A DNA stretch of 64,000 bases, from positions 1,258,204-1,322,203 of the forward strand of contig NZ_FNBA01000001.1 of NCBI RefSeq assembly GCF_900102055.1. The letters run 5' to 3'. A model generated the notes under the pieces. The model made no database searches. It was given only the letters and a program-made list of their open reading frames with translations, and was not told where the DNA came from. Origin of the DNA: Ulvibacter litoralis. Its GTDB lineage: Bacteria > Bacteroidota > Bacteroidia > Flavobacteriales > Flavobacteriaceae. A program made the position numbers and the translations under genes. How positions within the stretch are numbered: the first letter of the stretch is position 1; every line of letters starts with the position of its first letter. Below are positions 56,235 to 64,000 of the stretch, one piece after another.

Positions 56235-57506
56235 ATGAAGAAAAAAACACTTATTTGGATTGTTGTACTGGCCTCCTTACTTATCGCAGTGCTTCTTGTA
56301 GGAAGCAAACAAGGTTGGTTTGGTAAAAAGGGTAATTTTAAAGAAGTTGAAACAACCAAAATAGAATTATTAAATATTACTGAAACGGTTGCGGCTACTG
56401 GAAAGATTCAGCCTGAAGTGGAAGTAAAATTATCTTCGGAAGTATCTGGAGAAATAATTGAACTTCCTATTAAAGAAGGCCAACAAGTTGAAAAGGGCGA
56501 CCTTTTGGTAAAAATAAATCCAGATTTAGTGCAAGCAGCTTTGAGTCAATCGCAAGCGGGACTTCAAAATGTAAGAGCACAATTGGCGCAAGCGGAAGCA
56601 GGACTTAAAAACTCAAAGTTAACCTACGACAGAAGTAAAGCTTTGTTTGAAAAAGGAGTGATTTCTAAATCTGAATGGGATCGCGCTGTAGCCGATTATG
56701 AAAGCTTACAAGCAAACGTAAAATCTGCGTACTACAATGTGCAAAGCGCTGCTGCTAATGTAAAACAGTCTAGAGATAATGTCTCTAGAACTTCTATTTA
56801 TGCACCCATGAGCGGAACTATTTCTAAACTCTCTGTAGAATTAGGTGAACGTGTGGTAGGAACAGCTCAAATGGCTGGAACCGAAATTGTACGTGTTGCT
56901 AATTTAAACAACATGGAAGTTGAGGTAGATGTAAATGAAAACGACATTGTAAAAGTAAACGTAGGAGATTCGACGAATGTTGAGGTAGATGCCTATTTAA
57001 AGCGAGAGTTTAAAGGAATTGTTACTGAAATAGCAAACTCGGCAGAAACAACTTTGTCTGCAGATCAAGTAACTAATTTTAAAGTAAAGGTTCGTATTCT
57101 AGCGAGTTCGTATCAGGATTTAACAGAAGGAAAGCCTGAAAGTTATTCACCTTTCCGCCCAGGAATGACTGCAACGGTAGATGTGATAACCAACAGAAAA
57201 GACAATGTAATTGGAGTGCCAATTAGCGCTATTGTAATAAAGAATGATACCAGCAGTGTTAAAAAAGTAGGGGTAAAAGAGAAATCTTCGGCTACTTCTG
57301 AAAAATTTGAATGCGTCTTTGTGAAAAATGGAGAAAAAGCCAAATTACGCGTGATTAAAACAGGAATTCAAGACGATAGTAATATTGAAATAGTTTCTGG
57401 ACTAGCAGAAGGAGATGAGGTAATTACAGGACCTTATACAACCGTAACTAAAACCTTAGTAAATGGTGATAAGGTTGAGGTGAAATCTTCAGAAAAAGAC
57501 AAATAG
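56235..57506 (+). CDS. Periplasmic adaptor (HlyD/MacA family), second copy
   Basis: 423 residues: one N-terminal helix (about 6-23), lipoyl half-motifs around ELPIKEGQQVEKGDLLVKIN, a long alpha-hairpin (about 95-185) and C-terminal barrel and membrane-proximal domains. The hairpin sequence FEKGVISKSEWDRA parallels FEKGVISANEFDTA of the first copy. Two adaptors with one outer-membrane factor suggest that the two permeases form a mixed machine or that one adaptor serves another transporter. It ends 12 bp before tsaB. Confidence 0.93.
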   Translation: MKKKTLIWIVVLASLLIAVLLVGSKQGWFGKKGNFKEVETTKIELLNITETVAATGKIQPEVEVKLSSEVSGEIIELPIKEGQQVEKGDLLVKINPDLVQAALSQSQAGLQNVRAQLAQAEAGLKNSKLTYDRSKALFEKGVISKSEWDRAVADYESLQANVKSAYYNVQSAAANVKQSRDNVSRTSIYAPMSGTISKLSVELGERVVGTAQMAGTEIVRVANLNNMEVEVDVNENDIVKVNVGDSTNVEVDAYLKREFKGIVTEIANSAETTLSADQVTNFKVKVRILASSYQDLTEGKPESYSPFRPGMTATVDVITNRKDNVIGVPISAIVIKNDTSSVKKVGVKEKSSATSEKFECVFVKNGEKAKLRVIKTGIQDDSNIEIVSGLAEGDEVITGPYTTVTKTLVNGDKVEVKSSEKDK

Positions 57507-57518
57507 AAATTAAATAGC

Positions 57519-58184
57519 ATGGCAACATTATTGTGCATTGAAACGGCAACAACAAATTGCTCCGTAGCGCTTTCGGTAAACGGAAGCGTTATTGCTTTTC
57601 AAGAAGATACAAGCAAAGAATACTCACATGCAGAACGATTGCACGTTTTTATTGAAGAAGTATTGGCAAAAGCGAACTTGACAAAACAAGATTTGGATGG
57701 CATTGCAGTAAGTAAAGGGCCAGGCTCTTATACAGGACTCCGTATAGGTGTTTCTGCGGCAAAAGGATTGTGTTATGCGTTAGATATACCATTAATTTCT
57801 ATACCGACCTTACAGTCACTTATGCTTCAATTAAAAGGAGTGGAGGGTTGTGTGGTTTCTATGTTAGATGCACGTAGAATGGAAGTGTATGCAGCAGTGT
57901 TTTCTTCTGAAGGAAAGGAGCTAAGAGAAACAAGAGCCGAAATACTTACGGAACATTCTTTTTCAGAGTATTTAGAAAAAGGAAAGGTACATTTTATAGG
58001 AAGTGGAACCGATAAGTTTGAAGAAATTTGTACCCATAAAAATGCTGTTTTTGTAAAAGAAAAGTTCCCATCTGCACAAACGATGGCGATATTGGCTGAA
58101 GCTAAGCATAAAAAAAGCGACATCGAAGATGTCGCCTATTTTGAGCCTTATTATTTAAAAGACTTTATGGGTACGAAATTATAA
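57519..58184 (+). CDS. tsaB: tRNA threonylcarbamoyladenosine biosynthesis protein TsaB
   Basis: 221 residues, an ASKHA-fold protein with the first strand-loop ETATTNCSVALS and the conserved KGPGSYTGLRIG turn. TsaB partners TsaD and TsaE in forming t6A37 in ANN-decoding tRNAs. It lies in the operon after the export genes, without functional connection. Its stop overlaps the stop of the next, convergent gene by 6 bp. Confidence 0.96.
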   Translation: MATLLCIETATTNCSVALSVNGSVIAFQEDTSKEYSHAERLHVFIEEVLAKANLTKQDLDGIAVSKGPGSYTGLRIGVSAAKGLCYALDIPLISIPTLQSLMLQLKGVEGCVVSMLDARRMEVYAAVFSSEGKELRETRAEILTEHSFSEYLEKGKVHFIGSGTDKFEEICTHKNAVFVKEKFPSAQTMAILAEAKHKKSDIEDVAYFEPYYLKDFMGTKL

Positions 58185-58895
58185 GATTGAATTGTAATAA
58201 TCTACTAACTTCACTAAATCATCTTCTGCATCAAGATCAAGTCTATTTTTCTTAATAAAAGATTTTATCTCTGAACTTTTAGATCCCATAGCTTTTATAA
58301 TTTTTGATTTGCTATTTGGCAATTCATAAAGTTCACCCTTTGTAGACACTAAGTAATAAGTAACTTCCTTACTCCATTCTGCAGGTCTACTTATTTCGTA
58401 ATTTGATTTGGCAAAATAAGGTGGCTTGTAAACTACACTCTCTTTAGTGTAAAGATTGAAGTTTTTTCCTTCAGTACTTACTTTAAAGTAATGTCCTTTT
58501 TCATTAGAACCTTCAAAAGGAATGAAGACATAGATGTCGTTGAAAATTTTAACAAATACATCTGGGTCTCTAAGAAGTGCCCCATATGTTTCATCGTTTT
58601 TATATTTTTTAATTTCAATTTCATCAGAAAACAAGTTGTAGCGCATGGCAACATTTGTTTTTACTAATTCATCATTTTTGAAAATTTTTCCTTGTAAGAA
58701 ATCTTCGTTTGAATAAGGAGATCCTATTGTGGCTTTAAATTGCTCTTCCGTAAGTCCGAAAGCAGCGTCTTTTTCAGTTAATTCAATTTGCCTTAAATTT
58801 AAGTCGTAATTATTACTACCAGCGTTCCTGGCAGTTTGTGAAAATAAAGGCGTACTAACTATTACTAGTAACGCTATAATTATAGTCTTTTTCAT
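58179..58895 (-). CDS. Exported protein of unknown function
   Basis: 238 residues with a signal peptide of about 20 residues (ending LFSQ). The rest is a mixed alpha/beta protein rich in Lys, Asn and Tyr, with the last 45 residues strongly charged and helical. I recognise no domain. It converges with tsaB, overlapping it by 6 bp at the stop codons. A near-consensus -7 box (TACCTTTA) is about 20 bp before the start on the minus strand. Confidence 0.75.
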   Translation of the reverse strand: MKKTIIIALLVIVSTPLFSQTARNAGSNNYDLNLRQIELTEKDAAFGLTEEQFKATIGSPYSNEDFLQGKIFKNDELVKTNVAMRYNLFSDEIEIKKYKNDETYGALLRDPDVFVKIFNDIYVFIPFEGSNEKGHYFKVSTEGKNFNLYTKESVVYKPPYFAKSNYEISRPAEWSKEVTYYLVSTKGELYELPNSKSKIIKAMGSKSSEIKSFIKKNRLDLDAEDDLVKLVDYYNSIL

Positions 58896-58934
58896 GGGTT
58901 TAAATTTTTATTGCATTAAAGGTACAAATATTAA

Positions 58935-61046
58935 TTATTTTTTTAAGTTTAATAAAGCTTCTTCTGTTAGTTTTACAGGAAGCTTACAGGTATTGTTTAC
59001 ACAAATGTAAATTAATGTTTCATTTGCTACGTATCTACCCTCAAAAAGAGTGCCGTTATTCTCTGTTAAACTAGCGGCTATTAGTGCGTTAGGGATGTAA
59101 GTTGTATTTATCTCTTTTGTTTTTTCTAAGGCGCTAGAGCCAGTAATAACGATTTCATAAAATTTAGATTGATAATTTGCCAAAAGGTTTAACCAATTAG
59201 AAAAACCGCTTGGATACTGTTCAATCTCTGGAAGCACGTTTTTAAGCATTTGAATTGCTGTTTCGGCATAAGTTTGTTCGTCGTAGTGGTGTGATAACAC
59301 GAAAAGACTATTGGCTAACATTGAATTTGAGGCTGGAATTACATTGTCTCGGTATTCAAAATTTCTTGAAACCAAGGCGGCATCTTTTTTTGAGGTGAAG
59401 TAAAACATTCCCTTTTCAACATCAAAAAAGTTTGTAAACGTATAATCGGCAAGTTGTTTTGCTTTCTCAATCCATTGTGAATCTAACGTCACTTCGTATA
59501 ATGCAATATAAGCGTCAATAACAGCTGCATAATCTTCTAAGTAGCCATTAATGGTGCTTTTTCCATCTTTATAATTGTGAAATAATGCACCGTTGCTTTG
59601 TAATTGTTTGTTGGCGATAAAGTGTGCGTTTTTTAATGCTGCTTGCAAGTATTCTTCCTTCTGAAAGGTTTTATAGGCATCTACATATCCTTTAAGCATC
59701 AAACCATTCCAAGAAGTTAGTGTTTTGTCGTCTAAGCGAGGTTTTGCACGTTGGTTACGATAGTCGAATAGGGTTTGTTTCCATGCTTTCTTTTTCTTCT
59801 GAAGGGTTTCAACTGTGATGGAAAAAGTTTCAGCAAAGGCAACGTCACTTTGATTTCGGATAAGTACATAGTTCTCATCTTCCCACTTTCCGTAGTCATT
59901 AACATTGTAATAGCTTTCAAAAAGTGTGTAGTCATCACCTAATAACGGTTGTAACTCTTCTTTGGTAAACACATAAAAAGCGCCTTCTTCCAATTCATCA
60001 TTGCTATTTTTACTATCTGCATCTAAAGACGAATAAAATGCACCTTCTTCATTTGTTAAATCAGTCGCTATAAAATCTAATGTTTCAGAAACCACTTCTT
60101 TGTATAAAGGGTTTTTAGTTATTTTATAAGCATTACTATACAAGCTAACCAGTTGGGCGTTGTCGTAGAGCATTTTTTCAAAATGAGGCACCAACCATTT
60201 TATATCGGTGCTGTATCTTGAGAATCCGCCGCCTATTTGATCGTAAATTCCGCCATAGGCCATTTTATCGAGGGTCAAGGTTACTTGGTGTAATAAAGCA
60301 GTGTCATTTTTTTCAACAGCCTTCCGAAGTAAATACGCGTAATTGTTTGGCATCATGAATTTAGGAGCTCGATTGTAGCCGCCAAAAACTGTGTCAAAAC
60401 TTTGCGACCAATTTTCTAGGAGTCCGTCAGTAGGAAATTTAGTAAAATCTACATCTTCAGTGTTTAAAGTAATGAGGTCCATTCCTTTAATTCCTTCTTC
60501 CAATTTTGTGGCGTAGTCGATCAGGGTTTGTGGCTCTCGTTCGTAGATTTCTTCAATTTTAGAAAGTGCTTCAATCCAATCGCTCTTTTTAAAATAAGTA
60601 CCGCCCCAAACAGGACGACCGTCGGGAAGTGTAATCACATTTAGCGGCCAACCTGCATTACCCGTCATTAATTGTACAGCATTGATGTAAATTTGATCTA
60701 CATCGGGACGTTCTTCTCGATCTACCTTTACCGAAATAAATTTTTGATTCATCACTGCTGCAACGGTAGAGTCTTCAAAACTTTCGTGCTCCATCACATG
60801 ACACCAATGGCAAGCGGAATAGCCAATACTAATAATCATCAGCTTTTTCGATTCTTTTGCTTCGCGAAGCGTATTCTCGTTCCACGCTTTCCAATTTACG
60901 GGATTATGGGCGTGTTGAAGGAGGTAAGGACTGGTCTCATTAATGAGCTCGTTGGTGTGAGTAAATGTTTCCAAAGTTTCTTTTTTTGAAGAATTACAAG
61001 AAAATAATAGGGTAGCACTAATAATGCAAAGTAAAAAGTGACGCAT
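58935..61046 (-). CDS. DUF255 / YyaL-type thioredoxin-domain lipoprotein
   Basis: 703 residues. The signal ends in FSC (C17), so it is lipid-anchored, unlike many cytoplasmic YyaL proteins. The N-terminal DUF255 thioredoxin-like domain has [11 protein letters not shown] with C79 and C82 in a CxxC motif, and [13 protein letters not shown]. The remainder is an alpha/alpha toroid of the six-hairpin glycosidase type (about 200-660). The family is related to spermatogenesis-associated protein 20, and its function is not settled. The promoter overlaps the terminator of the upstream dodecin gene. Confidence 0.88.
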   Translation of the reverse strand: MRHFLLCIISATLLFSCNSSKKETLETFTHTNELINETSPYLLQHAHNPVNWKAWNENTLREAKESKKLMIISIGYSACHWCHVMEHESFEDSTVAAVMNQKFISVKVDREERPDVDQIYINAVQLMTGNAGWPLNVITLPDGRPVWGGTYFKKSDWIEALSKIEEIYEREPQTLIDYATKLEEGIKGMDLITLNTEDVDFTKFPTDGLLENWSQSFDTVFGGYNRAPKFMMPNNYAYLLRKAVEKNDTALLHQVTLTLDKMAYGGIYDQIGGGFSRYSTDIKWLVPHFEKMLYDNAQLVSLYSNAYKITKNPLYKEVVSETLDFIATDLTNEEGAFYSSLDADSKNSNDELEEGAFYVFTKEELQPLLGDDYTLFESYYNVNDYGKWEDENYVLIRNQSDVAFAETFSITVETLQKKKKAWKQTLFDYRNQRAKPRLDDKTLTSWNGLMLKGYVDAYKTFQKEEYLQAALKNAHFIANKQLQSNGALFHNYKDGKSTINGYLEDYAAVIDAYIALYEVTLDSQWIEKAKQLADYTFTNFFDVEKGMFYFTSKKDAALVSRNFEYRDNVIPASNSMLANSLFVLSHHYDEQTYAETAIQMLKNVLPEIEQYPSGFSNWLNLLANYQSKFYEIVITGSSALEKTKEINTTYIPNALIAASLTENNGTLFEGRYVANETLIYICVNNTCKLPVKLTEEALLNLKK

Positions 61047-61065
61047 ATTGAAATAGGTATAAAAA

Positions 61066-61073
61066 CAAAAATA
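61066..61073 (-). promoter_or_regulatory. -7 promoter element for the DUF255 gene
   Basis: The minus strand reads TATTTTTG (TAnnTTTG), 19 bp before the start codon, and lies at the foot of the dodecin terminator hairpin, so termination and initiation share these bases. Confidence 0.5.
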
Positions 61074-61102
61074 CGCTTTTGAATGTTCAAAAGCGTATTT
61101 TT
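61067..61102 (-). terminator. Long perfect hairpin, terminator for dodecin
   Basis: A 17-bp perfect inverted repeat (aaaaatacgcttttgaa with its complement) with a 2-nt spacer. On the minus strand it ends in a T-run and lies 20 bp after the dodecin stop. Confidence 0.75.
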
Positions 61103-61122
61103 TTATAAACGGGACTATTAAT

Positions 61123-61323
61123 TTAGTTTACTTCAAAAGTGATTTTTACGTTTACACGAAATTCGGTAATTGAATCTCCGTTTACACTAGCACTTTGCTC
61201 ATTTATATATACAGAGCGGATATTTTTAACGCTTTTTCCTGCGTGCTTTACTGCATTTTTTGTTGCATCTTCCCAACTTTCAGTTGAGTTTGCCATTACT
61301 TCAATAACTTTTAATACTGCCAT
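61123..61323 (-). CDS. Dodecin family flavin-binding protein
   Basis: 66 residues, the normal length for dodecin, a dodecameric flavin (riboflavin/FMN) storage protein. The pattern [20 protein letters not shown] and the terminal [12 protein letters not shown] strand fit well; only the first 20 residues of the motif are given. W17 is the residue that stacks on the flavin ring. It is a single-gene unit with a hairpin terminator downstream; the promoter is not obvious. Confidence 0.93.
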   Translation of the reverse strand: MAVLKVIEVMANSTESWEDATKNAVKHAGKSVKNIRSVYINEQSASVNGDSITEFRVNVKITFEVN

Positions 61324-61428
61324 AATTTTGAAAATTTAAAATTGATTCTCTAAGTTACGATTTTAGCAGCGATTTTACTCTATATATAAGTAAAACCTTT
61401 CTTTTAAAGTGTTTAAAAGCAGGAAGTT

Positions 61429-62346
61429 TTACCCATTTATTGCTTCAACAGTTTGTACGCGTCCATTCAGCATGTCCTTTAACATGGTTTCGATTCCATT
61501 TTTAAGGGTAATCGTAGAAGACGGACAACCGCTACAAGCACCTTGTAAAATAACACGAACGGTTTTTGTGTTTACATCGAAAGAGTCGAAGGCAATATGG
61601 CCACCATCACTTGCTACGGCAGGTTTTATGTATTCATCAAGAATTGCCATAATTTCTTTATCGATGTCTGAATGCGCTTCGGAAGCTTCTGTAGTAGTAT
61701 CAAGACTTGCTGCCGTTTCAGCTTCTTTTTTCTTCTGAAGAATGGCATCGTTTAAAATAGGCTTACCGTTTTCAATATAACTTCTAATGAATTCACGAAG
61801 TTCCATCGAAATTTCTTGCCATTCAGCAACATTATATTTCATCACAGAAACATAATTCGCGCTAATAAATACTTCTTTTACAAAAGGAAAGGCAAATAAG
61901 GCTGTTGCTAAGGGCGAATCGATAGCGTCGTCTATATTTTTAAATTCGAAAGTTCCATCTGCTAAAGGTTTGTTCGCAACAAATTTTTGAACAATAGGGT
62001 TTGGAGTGCTTTCTGCATAAACGGTTACAGGTACTTTTTTAGTAGTTTCAGTATCTTCAATCACTACTTTTCCGCTTTCTAGATATTCTGAAATTGAAGC
62101 GGCTACTTCCTCTTTAACATCATCCCAGCCTACGATGTTGTATTTTTCAATAGCAATGAAATTTTGTGAAATATAGACTGTCTTTACAAATGGAAGGTAG
62201 AATAATTGTTGTGCGAGAGGACTCGGTTTTGCCTCGTCAATATTATTGAATTCGTAACTTTTTGCTTGAGTTAAGAAGGAATTTGTAACAAATTTTACAA
62301 TATTTTCGTTAGAAGTGGGTTGTACAGTAATATGAAATTGAGACAT
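61429..62346 (-). CDS. Nfu-type Fe-S cluster carrier with duplicated N-terminal domain
   Basis: 305 residues. Two Nfu_N-like domains stand in tandem (about 2-95 and 105-195): both contain the pattern SPLAxxLFxxPFVKxVxISxNxxxxxKYN. The C-terminal NifU domain carries the Fe-S-binding CxxC with C271 and C274 (ACSGCPSS). Nfu proteins deliver clusters to apoproteins such as aconitase or lipoate synthase. Usual Nfu proteins have one N-terminal domain; the duplication is common in this phylum as far as I recall. A TATTTTTG box is 15 bp before the start on the minus strand. Confidence 0.92.
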   Translation of the reverse strand: MSQFHITVQPTSNENIVKFVTNSFLTQAKSYEFNNIDEAKPSPLAQQLFYLPFVKTVYISQNFIAIEKYNIVGWDDVKEEVAASISEYLESGKVVIEDTETTKKVPVTVYAESTPNPIVQKFVANKPLADGTFEFKNIDDAIDSPLATALFAFPFVKEVFISANYVSVMKYNVAEWQEISMELREFIRSYIENGKPILNDAILQKKKEAETAASLDTTTEASEAHSDIDKEIMAILDEYIKPAVASDGGHIAFDSFDVNTKTVRVILQGACSGCPSSTITLKNGIETMLKDMLNGRVQTVEAING

Positions 62347-62360
62347 TTTAATTTTTTTTA

Positions 62361-62368
62361 CAAAAATA
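62361..62368 (-). promoter_or_regulatory. -7 promoter element for the Nfu gene
   Basis: The minus strand reads TATTTTTG, 14 bp before the start codon at 62346; a short or absent leader is expected. Confidence 0.5.
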
Positions 62369-62392
62369 TAAAAAGAAACTCAATGTATTCAA

Positions 62393-62400
62393 TATATTTG
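62393..62400 (+). promoter_or_regulatory. -7 promoter element for the choice-of-anchor L protein
   Basis: TATATTTG matches TAnnTTTG and ends 19 bp before the ATG at 62420, divergent from the Nfu box 25 bp away. Confidence 0.5.
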
Positions 62401-62419
62401 ACCCGATAATATCTACTTT

Positions 62420-64000
62420 ATGCAGAGACTTTTACTCGTTTTATTTTTATCTTTTTCAATTTATGGATATTCGCAAATAACTGTAGATGAGACGTTAACC
62501 CCTCGACAACTAATCGAGGATGTTTTAATAAACAATACTTGTACACAAGTTTCTGACATAATACAAAGCACAGGAACTAATTTTGGTGATGTAAATGGTA
62601 TTGCAGCATTCGATGCAAATGGTTCCGATTTCCCATATGCTTCAGGAATCATATTGTCTTCTGGAGGTGTTACAGGCGCTCCAGGACCTAACTTATCTAC
62701 CCTTAGTGGTGGAAATCCGGGTTGGCCAGGTGATGTCGATTTAGAAGCAAACACAACGGCTACAAATACAAATAATGCTTCTTTCCTTCAATTTAATTTT
62801 ATTCCTGTTATTGATGAGATAAGTTTCGATTTTTTATTGGCTTCGGAAGAATACAATCAAAATTTTGAGTGTACTTTTTCTGATGCTTTTGCTTTCATAC
62901 TTACCGATCAAATTACAGGTGGTGTTCAAAACCTTGCCGTATTGCCTGGAACAACAACCCCAATAGAAGTAACAAATATTCATCCAGATGTGCCAGGAAG
63001 TTGTCCGGCTATTAACGAACAGTATTTCGATAAGTATAACTTCTTGCCTTTTAATCCTGAAGCACTTTCAGCAACCAATTACAATGGACAAATAGTATCG
63101 TTAGTAGCAAAGGGGACCGTAGTGCCTGGAAATACTTATACTATTAAATTAGTAATTGCTGATGAAACGGATACGTCTTTAGACTCTGCTGTGTTTTTAC
63201 GAGCGGGTTCTTTCGATATTGGAAGTGTTGACTTAGGAGTAGATTTAACGATTGCAGGTGGAAACGCGAGATGTGAAGGAGAAGTATTTACTATTTTTCC
63301 AGATGTTGCTGCCCCACCAAATACAACCTACGAGTGGCAATATGAAGATCCCATCGGATCGGGTGTGTTTTCACCGTTTACACCTCCTGAAACCAATCCT
63401 AGTTTAGATATTTCAACAACTGGAAATTATAAATTGATCGTTAACTTTGGCGGAAACTGCGAAAATGAAGGAGAAATTTTTGTAGAGTTTTCTCCTCCTA
63501 TTGTTTTCAATCCAACGCCAAGCTCTTTGGTGGTTTGCGATGGAAATAATGATGGTTTTGCCTTTTTTACGTTGCACGATGCCGATTTAGATATTACGAA
63601 TGGGGATCCTGATCTATTTGTTACCTATCACCCAACACAGTTGGATGCTGAGAATAATTTAAATGAATTATTAGATCCGTATGCAAATGACGATCCTTTT
63701 AGCGATGTCGTGTATGCACGTGTTGTAAGTACATTTAGTAGCTGCTTTGAAATTGTAACACTAGATTTGGAAGTCCGTAACACTCCTGAGATTGTAGCAC
63801 CTGCCGACCCTTTGCGTTTGTGTGATTATGATACTCCAGGCGATGGATTAGAGGTTTTTGATTTAACGGTTGTTGAGCCAGAGGTTTTAGATGGTTCAGA
63901 TCCTTTATTATACGATATTTATTATTATGAAGTAGAGCAAGATGCTATTGACGCTGGAGAGTTGGCCTTAACGGTTCCCGATTTTTCATTGGCTATTGGA
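62420..64000 (+). CDS. Secreted choice-of-anchor L domain protein (3' partial)
   Basis: The frame opens at ATG 62420 and stays open for 527 codons to the window edge. A signal peptide of about 19 residues ends in YGYSQ. Residues 35-270 form a choice-of-anchor L domain (ASGIILSSGG, FLLASEEYNQNF, FDIGSVD). An Ig-like segment (about 275-360) is followed by repeated modules of about 85 residues that begin with a cysteine and an acidic turn (CDGNNDGFAFFTL, CDYDTPGDGLEVFDL). Such proteins in Flavobacteriia are large surface or secreted adhesins that usually end in a type IX sorting domain, which would be beyond the window. Export through SprA, encoded in this window, is an inference. Confidence 0.85.
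   Translation, partial: MQRLLLVLFLSFSIYGYSQITVDETLTPRQLIEDVLINNTCTQVSDIIQSTGTNFGDVNGIAAFDANGSDFPYASGIILSSGGVTGAPGPNLSTLSGGNPGWPGDVDLEANTTATNTNNASFLQFNFIPVIDEISFDFLLASEEYNQNFECTFSDAFAFILTDQITGGVQNLAVLPGTTTPIEVTNIHPDVPGSCPAINEQYFDKYNFLPFNPEALSATNYNGQIVSLVAKGTVVPGNTYTIKLVIADETDTSLDSAVFLRAGSFDIGSVDLGVDLTIAGGNARCEGEVFTIFPDVAAPPNTTYEWQYEDPIGSGVFSPFTPPETNPSLDISTTGNYKLIVNFGGNCENEGEIFVEFSPPIVFNPTPSSLVVCDGNNDGFAFFTLHDADLDITNGDPDLFVTYHPTQLDAENNLNELLDPYANDDPFSDVVYARVVSTFSSCFEIVTLDLEVRNTPEIVAPADPLRLCDYDTPGDGLEVFDLTVVEPEVLDGSDPLLYDIYYYEVEQDAIDAGELALTVPDFSLAIG

Noticed and set aside
60672..60989. Plus-strand open frame inside the DUF255 gene
   Set aside because: Lies opposite conserved DUF255 motifs such as the CxxC; no independent support.
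1..64000. CRISPR arrays, insertion sequences, integrases, toxin-antitoxin or phage genes
   Set aside because: No regular repeat-spacer pattern, transposase, integrase or terminal inverted repeat was seen; the window is a conserved chromosomal backbone.

Overview
The window is a low-GC chromosomal stretch from a gliding, aerobically respiring member of the Bacteroidota, most likely a marine-type Flavobacteriaceae. The reasons are: SprA and a RemB-like protein (type IX secretion and gliding), an alternative complex III operon coupled to an aa3 oxidase, a VanZ/TonB/GcvH neighbourhood around sprA, many promoters of the Bacteroidota TAnnTTTG type, little use of Shine-Dalgarno sites, several TTG starts, and a choice-of-anchor L surface protein. 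The species cannot be named from the sequence alone. I see no tRNA, rRNA, CRISPR array, insertion sequence or prophage. No gap between genes exceeds 300 bases; the longest (13361-13585, 225 bp) holds divergent promoters.

Layout. 1-6606 (+): the tail of a tightly packed lipid or aryl-polyene/flexirubin-like biosynthetic cluster (end of a fused MMPL/acyltransferase/methyltransferase, a phytoene-desaturase-like oxidoreductase, a cupin, a C45 Ntn acyltransferase lipoprotein, an AMP-forming ligase). 6615-8068 (-): a lipoprotein and a tandem universal stress protein. 8159-12917 (+): rimP-nusA-infB, preceded by a terminator-like hairpin in the leader. 12974-13360 (-): a SPOR protein. 13586-25190 (+): actABCDEF plus coxB-coxA, a quinol-to-oxygen chain. 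25308-31720 (+): ruvB, a cytochrome P450, queG, maeB and ruvA. 31724-43683 (+): sprA, gcvH, vanZ, two tonB genes and a remB-like gene, a gliding/secretion and energy-transduction neighbourhood. 43697-44752 (-): an exported metallo-beta-lactamase-fold hydrolase. 44939-50134 (+): ctaB, two subunit III genes, subunit IV, a cysteine-less Sco-like protein, a true Sco, a DUF420 protein and a small CxxC membrane protein; this is the second half of the oxidase system. 50280-57506 (+): a MacB/TolC-type export system with one ATPase, two permeases, two adaptors and one outer-membrane factor, followed by tsaB. 58179-62346 (-): an exported protein of unknown function, a DUF255 thioredoxin-like lipoprotein, dodecin and an Nfu-type Fe-S carrier. 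62420 to the end (+): the start of a large secreted choice-of-anchor L protein.

How the parts work together. The two respiratory blocks, about 20 kb apart, together give quinol oxidation (ActA-F), cytochrome oxidase (CoxA/B, two subunit III, subunit IV), heme O synthesis (CtaB) and copper delivery (Sco). The sprA to remB block joins outer-membrane secretion, gliding and TonB energy transduction; the TonB C-terminal fold recurs three times there, the third time at the N-terminus of the RemB-like protein. Across the whole window the odd palindrome CTTCSGAAG, or its core, recurs far more often than composition predicts. It falls in several reading frames and also between genes, so it looks like a DNA-level signal.
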